Source of the DNA: an uncultured Buttiauxella sp.
GTDB taxonomy: Bacteria > Pseudomonadota > Gammaproteobacteria > Enterobacterales > Enterobacteriaceae
Direction: 5' to 3'
DNA length: 64,000 nt
Assembly: GCA_946480445.1 (NCBI GenBank)
Contig: CAMLJN010000013.1
Location: 1-64,000, forward strand
The translations under genes and the position numbers were made by a program. Shown piece after piece: positions 56,391 through 64,000 of this stretch. The notes under the pieces were generated by a model. The model had not been told where the DNA came from. It made no database searches and saw only the letters and a program-made list of their open reading frames with translations. Every line of letters starts with the position of its first letter. The first letter of the stretch is position 1.

Positions 56391-57875
56391 TTAACCGACG
56401 CTGTGTTCGAGGCTTATCGCTAATAGTTTTTGGGCTTCTACCGCGAACTCGAGCGGCAATTCAGAAAACACGTCTTTACAAAATCCGTTGACGATCATCG
56501 AAATGGCGTCGTCCTGGGCAATACCGCGTTGCAGGCAGTAGAAAAGCTGATCTTCACCGATACGTGACGTGGTAGCTTCATGCTCCAGCTGGGCGGTATT
56601 GTTGCGGCATTCGACATACGGGAAGGTGTGCGCCCCGCTGTCCGGCCCGATAAGCATCGAGTCGCACTGGGTGAAGTTACGGGCATTGGTCGCCGTCGGC
56701 ATGATTTTCACCAGCCCGCGATAGCTGTTCTGACTGTGCCCGGCGGAAATCCCCTTCGAGATAATCGTCGAACGGGTATTTTTACCGATGTGGATCATCT
56801 TCGTACCGGTATCGGCCTGCTGATTGCCCGCCGTAAGCGCCACGGAGAAGAATTCACCGATGGAGTTATCGCCGCGCAGGATCACGCTTGGGTATTTCCA
56901 GGTGATAGCAGAGCCGGTTTCCGACTGCGTCCAGGACATCTTGCTGTTTGCCCCTTCACACAACGCGCGCTTGGTAACAAAGTTCAGGATCCCGCCGGTA
57001 CTGCCGTCGCCTGGGAACCAGTTTTGCACCGTAGAATATTTAACCTCCGCGTCTTTATGGATGATGACTTCCACCACCGCGGCGTGGAGCTGATAGCTGT
57101 CGCGAACCGGTGCGGAACAGCCTTCGATATAGCTGACATAGCTGCCCTCGTCCGCCACCAGGATCGTGCGCTCAAACTGGCCCGTTTTCTCGGCGTTGAT
57201 ACGGAAATAGGTTGAAAGCTCCATCGGGCAGCGTACGCCTTTCGGTACATAGATAAACGTGCCGTCAGAGGCAACGGCGGCATTGAGCGCGGCAAAAAAG
57301 TTATCGTTACCCGGCACAACGGTGCCGAGATACTTCTTCACCAGCTCGGGAAACTCATGAATGGCTTCACCAAACGAGCAGAAAATAATGCCCTGTTCAG
57401 ACAGTTTTTCACGATAGGTGGTGGCAACCGATACGGAGTCGAAAATAGCATCCACGGCAACCTCAGCCCCTTCACGCACCGGCACGCCCAGCTGTTTAAA
57501 CGCCTCTTCCACTTCGCCGGTCAGATAGGCGTTGCTGCCGGGCTGTTGCACCGCTCCTGGCTGAGATGCGCAGCTGTCGTCGCAGCTGCCGCAGGAAGGC
57601 GCGGAATAATAGCTGTAATCCTGATAGTTAAGCTTGTCATAGTGCGCTTTCAGCCAGTGCGGCTCCTCCATCTCAAGCCAGGCACGGTAAGCGTTCAGGC
57701 GAAACTCCAGCATCCACTCCGGTTCATTTCGACGAGCAGAGATGGCCCGCACAACGTCTTCGTTGATGCCATGCGCCATTTCGTCGGTTTTCAGCCGGGT
57801 GAAGAAGCCTTCTTTGTAATGGTGGCCGCCCGCCCAGGTTTGCACTTCTTCAGACGTTTCAGTATTACGTGACAT
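56391..57875 (-). CDS. sufB: SufB, Fe-S cluster scaffold
   Basis: 494 residues, near-identical to E. coli SufB (495). It assembles the nascent cluster in SufBC2D and receives sulfur from SufE. A cysteine-rich N-terminal stretch ([13 protein letters not shown]) and the C-terminal [18 protein letters not shown] core motif are present. Start [12 protein letters not shown] lies 8 bp after the sufA stop. Confidence 0.97.
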   Translation of the reverse strand: MSRNTETSEEVQTWAGGHHYKEGFFTRLKTDEMAHGINEDVVRAISARRNEPEWMLEFRLNAYRAWLEMEEPHWLKAHYDKLNYQDYSYYSAPSCGSCDDSCASQPGAVQQPGSNAYLTGEVEEAFKQLGVPVREGAEVAVDAIFDSVSVATTYREKLSEQGIIFCSFGEAIHEFPELVKKYLGTVVPGNDNFFAALNAAVASDGTFIYVPKGVRCPMELSTYFRINAEKTGQFERTILVADEGSYVSYIEGCSAPVRDSYQLHAAVVEVIIHKDAEVKYSTVQNWFPGDGSTGGILNFVTKRALCEGANSKMSWTQSETGSAITWKYPSVILRGDNSIGEFFSVALTAGNQQADTGTKMIHIGKNTRSTIISKGISAGHSQNSYRGLVKIMPTATNARNFTQCDSMLIGPDSGAHTFPYVECRNNTAQLEHEATTSRIGEDQLFYCLQRGIAQDDAISMIVNGFCKDVFSELPLEFAVEAQKLLAISLEHSVG

Positions 57876-57883
57876 AATCCCGC

Positions 57884-58252
57884 CTACACCCCAAAGCTTT
57901 CACCGCAGCCACATTCGTGCTGCGCTTTCGGGTTGTTAAATTTGAAGATTTCGTTTAACCCTTCGCGTACATAGTCAACCTCGGTGCCATCAATAAACGG
58001 CATGGCCGACAGGGGAACCCACAGCTTTGCACCCTCGGTTTCAAACAGAAGATCGTCTTTACTGGGTTCTTTCACGGTATCGAGCACATAGCCAAAGCCC
58101 GCGCATCCCGTTTGCTTGATGCCAAGGCGCACCCCGAGCAGGCCCGGCTGCTGAACGGTCAGATTTCGAATATGCGCGGCTGCTTCAGGGGTCAGGGTCA
58201 GCCCCTGCCAGGCAAATTCACTGGGATCGAAGCTACCTGTTTGTACATCCAT
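57884..58252 (-). CDS. sufA: SufA, A-type Fe-S carrier
   Basis: 122 residues. Carries assembled clusters to apo-proteins. The three A-type cysteines are present: KQTGCAGFG and the C-terminal [10 protein letters not shown] pair. First gene of the operon; a Fur box lies 47 bp upstream. Confidence 0.97.
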   Translation of the reverse strand: MDVQTGSFDPSEFAWQGLTLTPEAAAHIRNLTVQQPGLLGVRLGIKQTGCAGFGYVLDTVKEPSKDDLLFETEGAKLWVPLSAMPFIDGTEVDYVREGLNEIFKFNNPKAQHECGCGESFGV

Positions 58253-58298
58253 CGTTCACCTCATTCTGTTATGCCGCCTAAAGGGCGATGCCCATGTT

Positions 58299-58317
58299 AA
58301 TGATAACCATTATCAAT
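58299..58317. promoter_or_regulatory. Fur box of the suf operon
   Basis: AATGATAACCATTATCAAT is a near-palindrome fitting the 19-bp Fur consensus on either strand, upstream of sufA. E. coli suf is Fur-repressed and activated by OxyR, IHF and IscR, whose sites would lie further upstream. Confidence 0.8.
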
Positions 58318-58835
58318 ACAACATCCTGATAACAGGGGTATTCACGACATGCCGTTTTTTTAGACGCCTGAGATAAGGATAGACCCTGCTGAAACTCTTG
58401 CAGATAGCGAAAAGAGCTATTTAACCCGCTGAAATTGAGAGGATTTAGTCAAAGCGCACGGGCCGAATGGCCGCAAATGAAAAGATGTATAGAAAATATC
58501 TATTTATATGAGAGGCAAAGCTGAAACTTTCTTGTCATGACGCTCAGGCCCCCACTACCCGGGTCTGTGCGGATAGGGAATTCTTTCGGGAACCGGCTCC
58601 CTGACTCCTCCTGCTACGGGCATTTGTATTGAGGGGATAAATGCCCGCGCCGTCCATCAGGCAAAGACTACAGCCCCTTTCTTATGAAATGTGACCCTGA
58701 TTGCCTCATTCACGTCATCCTTGTGCAGATCGCAAGGCTTAACCCAGACGGGCTTGAAACGCTTCATTAGCAGATAAGCCGCTCCTCGTCAGGTTCCGCG
58801 CTGAAAACCTTAACGAGAGCGACTTTCGCGTAAAC
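58318..58835. other. 518-bp region between suf promoter and menI
   Basis: No coding gene is recognised; E. coli has ydiH and the RydB small RNA near here, but I cannot match either. It should contain distal suf regulatory sites. A 9-bp-stem inverted repeat lies at 58617-58647. Confidence 0.55.
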
Positions 58836-59246
58836 TCAAACCACCGCCGTCGTTAAACGTGAGGTGCAGCACAGCCTTCCCTGCTCGTCGCTGATGTCAA
58901 TTTGCCATACCTGATGGCGGCGGCCGACGTGCACCGCTTTGCAGACACCACGCACGATGCCTTCCCGCGCAGAGCGCAGATGGTTGGCGTTAATTTCAAG
59001 CCCGACGACCTTCTGCTCGCCTTCACAGCACAGATAGCCTGCCACCGAACCGAGCGTTTCTGCCAGCACAACGGATGCACCGCCGTGCAGCAGGCCAAAC
59101 GGCTGGCGGGTGCGATTATCGACCGGCATAGTGGCTTCCAGCTCGTCATTGCCTATGCGGGTAAAGACGATGCCGACATGGCCGACCATATTTCCGGCGC
59201 TCATGGCATTCAGCGCCTCAAGACTGGCTTCACGTGTCCAGATCAT
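58836..59246 (-). CDS. menI: MenI, DHNA-CoA thioesterase
   Basis: 136 residues. Hot-dog thioesterase of the 4-hydroxybenzoyl-CoA type (E. coli YdiI/MenI) hydrolysing 1,4-dihydroxy-2-naphthoyl-CoA in menaquinone synthesis. Family signature [17 protein letters not shown] carries the catalytic Glu. Its ATG overlaps the ydiJ stop by four bases, so the two are coupled. Confidence 0.94.
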   Translation of the reverse strand: MIWTREASLEALNAMSAGNMVGHVGIVFTRIGNDELEATMPVDNRTRQPFGLLHGGASVVLAETLGSVAGYLCCEGEQKVVGLEINANHLRSAREGIVRGVCKAVHVGRRHQVWQIDISDEQGRLCCTSRLTTAVV

Positions 59247-62200
59247 CCCATCATCTCCAGTAGCGCCTGTAACGGATGGCGCACGCCGTTACCTTCAATA
59301 CGTTTCACCTGGCTGCGGCAGGAATAGCCCGTCGCCAGGCAGCGCTGCCGCGGCAGACGCTGCATCGCCTGATGCCAGGAAAGCTCGTAAATACCCAGAG
59401 AGTTAGCGTGATTTTTGACCTCATGGCCGTAGGTTCCCGCCATGCCGCAGCAGCCCACGCTGACGTTTTCCAGCTTCGCGCCAAAACGGGCAAAAATAGA
59501 CGCCCATTGATTTGGCGCGGCTGGCAATGCCGTCACTTCCGTGCAGTGGCCAAACAGATACCAGGACTCGCCGCCCACGGCGGTCGAATCACGATCGGCC
59601 AGGACGCCCGTCAGCCATTCATGGACCAGCTGCACATGGAACTCACCGCGCTCTTCCCCCAGGGTTTGTTTGTACTCATCCCGGTAGCAAAGCACCAGCG
59701 CCGGATCGACCCCCACCATCGGCATACCAAGCTTCGCCACGCGATTAAGGAACTCAGACGTTTTCCGGGCCGTGCGGGCAAACTTTTGCAGGAAGCCTTT
59801 AATGTGCTGCGCTTTGCCATTCGGTGAGAACGGCAGCACCACAGGCGCAAGCCCCAGTTTCTCCACCAGACGTACAAAATCAGCCACCACCTGCGCGTCG
59901 TAGTAGCTGGTGAAAGGATCCTGAACCACCAGCACCGTTTTAGCCCTTTGCTCCACGCTGTATCCTTCCAGCTGCTCAAGCGTGGTATTCGCCGAGCGGT
60001 GCCCAACGAGCTGCTGCTGTAACGAGGGGGTTGAAAGCATCGGCAAATCGACCATGCCGATATGTTTTTGCGACAGGTTGCGCACCCAGGGCTGGCTCAT
60101 AAAGAAGTTAAAGGTTTTTGGCGCCCTCGCCATAAGCGGAGCATAGCTTTCCACCGTGGCAACCAAGTGATCGCGCGCCGGGCGCAAATAGCGGGTGTGA
60201 TAAAGCTGAAGGAAACGAGAGCGGAATGCCGGTACGTCGATTTTAATCGGGCATTGGGTGGAGCAAGCTTTACAGGCCAGACAGCCAGACATTGCCTCTT
60301 TCACTTCATGCGAGAAATCATATTCGCCCTTACGGGCATGCCAGGTATTGCGGCTTCTTTCGATTAGCCCGCGCAGGCTGGCCCGCTGTTCCGGCAACTG
60401 TTTTTCCAGCGCCTCCGGGTCAACGCCGCGATCGGCCAGCAGACGTAGCCATTCGCGCGTCAGCGTCGCACGGCCTTTCGGCGAATGTATGCGGTTGCTG
60501 GTGATCTTCATCGACGGACACATCGGACTTTTCACATCGAAATTAAAGCACAGGCCGTTGCCGTTGCACTCCATTGCGCCGCGCCAGGAAGTGCGCACGG
60601 CAATCGGGATCTGTCTGTCAAAAGTGCCGCGTTTAGCCGCGTCCACCTGCATCATCGGGTCGTCAACACCGAGCGGCGGGCAGATTTTACCGGGGTTCAG
60701 GCGGTTATCAGGATCGAAGGCGGCTTTGATGCGCCGTAATTCTTCAAACAGCGCCTCACCGAAGAACGCCGGGCTGTATTCTGCGCGGAATCCTTTGCCG
60801 TGCTCTCCCCACAGCAGGCCGCCATATTTCGCCGTCAGCGCAACAACCTCATCGGAAATGCGCTTCATCAGCACTTCCTGGTGTGGATCACACATATCCA
60901 GCGCCGGGCGAACGTGTAGCACGCCTGCGTCAACGTGGCCGAACATGCCATAGCTCAGGTTATGGCTGTCCAGCAACGCACGGAACTCAGCAATGTAATC
61001 GGCAAGATGATGCGGCGGTACGCAGGTATCTTCCGCAAACGGAATAGGTTTAGCCTGTCCCTTCGCATTTCCGAGCAGCCCCACGGCTTTTTTACGCATG
61101 CCGTAGATGCGTTCTATGCCGGCCAGGTCGCTGCAAATCTGCCAGCCAATCACCCCGCCTTCGCCCTGGGCCATCAGCGAATCCAGACGTTCGCAAAGCG
61201 AAGCAACCTGCCCTTCGATTAACTCAGGATCGTCACCGGCAAACTCAACGATGTTCAGACCCAGCATCTCTTTGTCCGGGACGTCGGTAATTAGCTCGCT
61301 CACCGAATGCCAGACGATATCTTCCCGCGCCAGGTTTAATACTTTCGAGTCTACCGTTTCCACAGACAGCGCCCGTGCCTCCACCATAAACGGGGCATTG
61401 CGCAGCGCAGAATCAAACGAGTCGTACTTGATATTCACCAGGCACCGCACTTTCGGCAGCCTGGTAATATCCAGCTTCGCTTCGGTAATAAACGCCAGCG
61501 TGCCTTCGGAACCGGTAAGGATACGAGTCAGATCGAACCGCGAGAGGTCGTCGTTAAAGACGTGGCGTAAATCGTAACCCGTCAGGAAACGATTTAACTT
61601 CGGGAATTTGTCGATAATCAGCTGGCGCTGTTCACGGCAGCGCCCATAAACCGTACGGTAGATTTTACCGATCGGACTTTCATCGCGGCCCAGATCTTCG
61701 GCTAAAGCAGAAGACATCGGGTGCGTATCGAGGATCTCGCCGCCCAGCAGCACGGCACGCACGCCCATAACGTGGTCAGACGTTTTGCCGTAGACCAGGG
61801 AACCCTGCCCGGAGGCATCGGTATTGATCATGCCGCCGAGCGTAGCCCGGTTGCTGGTGGAAAGTTCCGGAGCAAAGAAATAGCCGTAAGGCTTTAAATA
61901 CTGGTTGAGCTGGTCTTTAATCACCCCGGCTTCCACGCGCACCCAGCCCTGCTCAGGGTTAATTTCAATGATGCGATTCATATAGCGGGACATGTCAACC
62001 ACGATGCCTTTATTCAGCGCCTGGCCGTTGGTGCCGGTGCCGCCGCCGCGAGGCGTGAAGACCAGCGGTTTAAAGCGCTCTTCGCAGGCCAGGCGGGCCA
62101 GCAGCGCCACATCCGCCGTGGAACGAGGGAATAACACCGCATCCGGTAGCAGCTGATAAATGCTGTTATCCGTTGCCATGGTCAGCCGATCAGCGTAGCT

Positions 62201-62299
62201 GGTGGCGGTATCACCGGTAAAACCTTGTTGCTCAAGTGCCTGGATAAAATTAAGCACCAGCTGAACCAACCCCGGCGCCTGAGAAATTTGTGGGATCAT
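59243..62299 (-). CDS. ydiJ: YdiJ, FAD/4Fe-4S D-2-hydroxyacid dehydrogenase
   Basis: 1018 residues, E. coli length. N-terminal FAD-binding type 4 domain ([16 protein letters not shown]), FAD-oxidase C domain, then a 4Fe-4S module with [12 protein letters not shown] and CCG-type cysteine clusters near the end (VGCCGMAG). E. coli YdiJ oxidises D-2-hydroxyglutarate. It is divergent from ydiK. Confidence 0.95.
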   Translation of the reverse strand: MIPQISQAPGLVQLVLNFIQALEQQGFTGDTATSYADRLTMATDNSIYQLLPDAVLFPRSTADVALLARLACEERFKPLVFTPRGGGTGTNGQALNKGIVVDMSRYMNRIIEINPEQGWVRVEAGVIKDQLNQYLKPYGYFFAPELSTSNRATLGGMINTDASGQGSLVYGKTSDHVMGVRAVLLGGEILDTHPMSSALAEDLGRDESPIGKIYRTVYGRCREQRQLIIDKFPKLNRFLTGYDLRHVFNDDLSRFDLTRILTGSEGTLAFITEAKLDITRLPKVRCLVNIKYDSFDSALRNAPFMVEARALSVETVDSKVLNLAREDIVWHSVSELITDVPDKEMLGLNIVEFAGDDPELIEGQVASLCERLDSLMAQGEGGVIGWQICSDLAGIERIYGMRKKAVGLLGNAKGQAKPIPFAEDTCVPPHHLADYIAEFRALLDSHNLSYGMFGHVDAGVLHVRPALDMCDPHQEVLMKRISDEVVALTAKYGGLLWGEHGKGFRAEYSPAFFGEALFEELRRIKAAFDPDNRLNPGKICPPLGVDDPMMQVDAAKRGTFDRQIPIAVRTSWRGAMECNGNGLCFNFDVKSPMCPSMKITSNRIHSPKGRATLTREWLRLLADRGVDPEALEKQLPEQRASLRGLIERSRNTWHARKGEYDFSHEVKEAMSGCLACKACSTQCPIKIDVPAFRSRFLQLYHTRYLRPARDHLVATVESYAPLMARAPKTFNFFMSQPWVRNLSQKHIGMVDLPMLSTPSLQQQLVGHRSANTTLEQLEGYSVEQRAKTVLVVQDPFTSYYDAQVVADFVRLVEKLGLAPVVLPFSPNGKAQHIKGFLQKFARTARKTSEFLNRVAKLGMPMVGVDPALVLCYRDEYKQTLGEERGEFHVQLVHEWLTGVLADRDSTAVGGESWYLFGHCTEVTALPAAPNQWASIFARFGAKLENVSVGCCGMAGTYGHEVKNHANSLGIYELSWHQAMQRLPRQRCLATGYSCRSQVKRIEGNGVRHPLQALLEMMG

Positions 62300-62336
62300 T
62301 GACTGGTCGACCCTGCCTGACGTTATTTAAGTTGTG

Positions 62337-62352
62337 AGTTATCGTTTGCGTG
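62337..62352. promoter_or_regulatory. PurR-like box upstream of ydiK
   Basis: The reverse strand reads ACGCAAACGATAAC, sharing the ACGCAAACG core with the PurR consensus; the right half deviates. It sits in the ydiJ-ydiK divergent region. ydiK is, as I recall, a predicted PurR-regulon member in enterobacteria. Confidence 0.5.
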
Positions 62353-62504
62353 TACTGCCTTTCGTTTTTATCACATTTTTTTCTCACAAGCGCGTCTTGT
62401 TTGCGGCTGTCAAAAATCGAGAAAATACATCATCATTAAGCTATCTGCTTCGCGGTTTAACGCAGGCACTGTGCCATGCGTCTTCTTTTAAGGTGATTTT
62501 TTCT

Positions 62505-63623
62505 ATGGTCAAAGTTAGCCAGCCCAAGGATCTGCTGCAGATCCTGCTGTCCGTGCTGTTTATCTCGGTGATGATTATCGCCTGTATATGGATTGTCCGG
62601 CCCTTTATTCTCGGCTTTGCCTGGGCGGGTACCGTTGTGCTCTCCACCTGGCCGGTGATGCTGAAATTCCAGCGATTATTATGGGGCAAGCGCTCGCTGG
62701 CCGTGCTGGTGATGACCCTGCTGCTGCTGATGCTGTTTGTGATCCCGGTGGCGCTGCTGGTTAACAGCCTGGTGGATAATAGTGGCCCGCTGATTAACTG
62801 GGCGACCAAAGGCAATATGGCATTGCCAACCTTTGAATGGCTGCACTCCATTCCGCTTATCGGGGATAAACTTTATGCCGCCTGGAACACGCTTGTTCAA
62901 AGCGGTGGCAGTGCGATTATGACAAAAGTCCGTCCGTATATCGGCACCACCACAACCTGGTTCTTAGGCCAGGCCGTGCACATTGGCAGCTTCCTGATGC
63001 ACTGCGGCCTGATGCTGCTGTTCAGCGTGCTGCTCTACGCCAAAGGTGAAACCCTGGGCAACGGTATACGTCATTTCGCCTTCCGTCTGGCGGGCCAGCG
63101 CGGCGACGCGGCGGTTCTGCTGGCGGGACAGGCTATTCGTGCCGTGGCGCTGGGCGTGGTGGTGACCGCGCTGGCTCAGTCTGTGCTGGGTGGCATTGGT
63201 CTGGCGGTGGCGGGCATTCCAAATGCCACCCTGCTGACCGTGGTGATGATGCTGTGCTGCCTGGTGCAGATTGGTCCGCTGCTGGTGCTCGTCCCTTCCA
63301 TTGCCTGGCTCTACTGGAGCGGTGATACGACATGGGGCACCGTGCTGCTGGTCTGGAGCTGCGTGGTGGGCACCATGGACAACTTTATCCGTCCGGTGCT
63401 GATTCGCATGGGGGCGGATCTGCCGTTGATTCTTATCCTCTCCGGCGTGATCGGCGGGCTGATCGCCTTCGGGATGATCGGTCTGTTTATTGGCCCGGTA
63501 CTGCTGGCCGTATCTTATCGTCTGATTTCAGTGTGGATGCATGAAGCCCCGCCGCCGCAGGCTGACCCGGAAGAAGTGGTTGAGCTGCTTGAGGAGCAAG
63601 AAGAAATCAAAGCCACGAAGTAA
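62505..63623 (+). CDS. ydiK: YdiK, AI-2E/PerM-family transporter
   Basis: 372 residues from ATG 62505 (AAGGTG upstream), aligning to the E. coli start MVNVRQPRD. Seven or eight hydrophobic segments and the PerM family C-terminal region GADLPLILILSGVIGGLIAFGMIGLFIGP. The tail is acidic. The substrate is unknown. The longer frame back to 62334 is not supported by the family. Confidence 0.94.
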   Translation: MVKVSQPKDLLQILLSVLFISVMIIACIWIVRPFILGFAWAGTVVLSTWPVMLKFQRLLWGKRSLAVLVMTLLLLMLFVIPVALLVNSLVDNSGPLINWATKGNMALPTFEWLHSIPLIGDKLYAAWNTLVQSGGSAIMTKVRPYIGTTTTWFLGQAVHIGSFLMHCGLMLLFSVLLYAKGETLGNGIRHFAFRLAGQRGDAAVLLAGQAIRAVALGVVVTALAQSVLGGIGLAVAGIPNATLLTVVMMLCCLVQIGPLLVLVPSIAWLYWSGDTTWGTVLLVWSCVVGTMDNFIRPVLIRMGADLPLILILSGVIGGLIAFGMIGLFIGPVLLAVSYRLISVWMHEAPPPQADPEEVVELLEEQEEIKATK

Positions 63624-63771
63624 TCCTCACCTCCCTCACAGCCGTGGGGGAGTCTTTCCCCACAATGATTAACGAATCTAATCAATCTCTCATTGCCTTC
63701 CCGGTCACTACGCCCTTGATTTTATTGATAGCCGGTTATGTGACGCTAAACGTTAACCAGCCGTTAACTAT

Positions 63772-63814
63772 TGAGACGAATCCGAGAGACTCCTCCGCTG
63801 AGGATGCCTACTAT
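63772..63814 (+). promoter_or_regulatory. RcsB box and promoter of rprA
   Basis: TGAGACGAATCCGA (63772-63785) matches the RcsB site of E. coli rprA, and TACTAT (63809-63814) is the -10 element seven bases before the RNA start. Phospho-RcsB is the known activator of rprA. Confidence 0.75.
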
Positions 63815-63820
63815 TACCAC

Positions 63821-63925
63821 ACGGTTATGAATCAACACCTTGATTTATAAGCATGGAAATCCCCTGAGTGAAACAATGAATTGCTGTGTGTAGTCTTTGC
63901 CCATCTCAACGATGGGCTTTTTTTT
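63821..63925 (+). ncRNA. rprA: RprA small RNA
   Basis: About 105 nt, matching E. coli RprA: 5' ACGGTTATGAATCAACA hairpin, the conserved rpoS-pairing segment GCATGGAAATCCCCTGAG, and the terminal hairpin GCCCATC/GATGGGC followed by eight T. It is an Hfq-dependent RNA that opens the rpoS leader and also acts on other mRNAs. Position downstream of ydiK is as in E. coli. Confidence 0.95.
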
Positions 63926-63955
63926 ACCTTTTTTGCGCCGAATACCCTGTTCAGC

Positions 63956-63983
63956 GCAAAAAAAAGCCCCTCATGGAGGGGCC
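63956..63983 (-). terminator. Terminator of a leftward gene outside the window
   Basis: Read leftward, GGCCCCTC and GAGGGGC form a hairpin followed by eight T. It must end a reverse-strand transcript that begins right of the window. Confidence 0.8.
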
Positions 63984-64000
63984 TGATGTAACTTGATATG

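Noticed and set aside
63644..63850. 68-codon open frame overlapping the 5' part of rprA
   Set aside because: It overlaps the rprA promoter and RNA, which match E. coli closely; no protein family resemblance.

Overview
The window is a chromosomal segment of an Enterobacteriaceae bacterium, in the broad Enterobacter/Lelliottia/Leclercia/Klebsiella neighbourhood. The genus cannot be fixed from sequence alone. Most housekeeping proteins match E. coli proteins almost residue for residue, and several E. coli gene orders survive: rsxCDGE-nth-dtpA-gstA, ynhF-purR-punR/punC-cfa-ribC-mdtK-tRNA-Val, pykF-lpp-ldtE-sufEDSCBA (reverse strand) and menI-ydiJ-ydiK-rprA.

Layout. 1-6.2 kb: Rsx electron-transfer complex, endonuclease III, peptide transporter DtpA, a glutathione S-transferase. 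6.2-11.6 kb: a LysR regulator, a YjbR-like protein, asparagine permease AnsP and the TonB receptor PqqU, which carries a one-base frameshift. In E. coli the ansP-pqqU (yncD) pair lies elsewhere, so this is a synteny break. 11.7-23.7 kb: DUF4186 protein, 29-residue YnhF, PurR with two PurR operators, the PunR/PunC purine-nucleoside pair, Cfa, an inserted beta-glucoside PTS/GH1/LacI locus with a perfect palindromic operator, riboflavin synthase and MdtK. 23.8-27.6 kb: two tRNA-Val genes, a decayed smvA efflux gene, a desaturase/PhnD-like pair, then a third tRNA-Val identical to the first.

27.6-49 kb is accessory DNA between the tRNA-Val genes and pykF. It holds (a) three LuxR-type regulators, a chaperone-usher fimbrial operon and one FimB-like tyrosine recombinase. 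A 15-bp perfect inverted repeat bounds a 319-bp segment with an outward promoter aimed at the pilin gene, so this looks like a fimS-type phase switch captured in the ON orientation. It also holds (b) an 11-gene, tightly coupled leftward operon: a 64-residue double-glycine, four-cysteine peptide; a DsbA-like CHYC oxidase; an LpxL-like acyltransferase; a C39-peptidase ABC exporter; MacA-, MacB- and NodT-like efflux proteins; and a mini fatty-acid synthase (KS, MaoC dehydratase, ACP, KR).

Operon (b) is my candidate for an undescribed system: a disulfide-bonded, possibly acylated, bacteriocin-like peptide matured in two export steps. The gene families are read from sequence; the product and its activity are inference.

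49.6-64 kb is core genome again: pykF with a Cra box, lpp, ldtE, the suf Fe-S assembly operon with a Fur box, menI, ydiJ, ydiK with a PurR-like site, and the small RNA RprA with an RcsB-box-like element.
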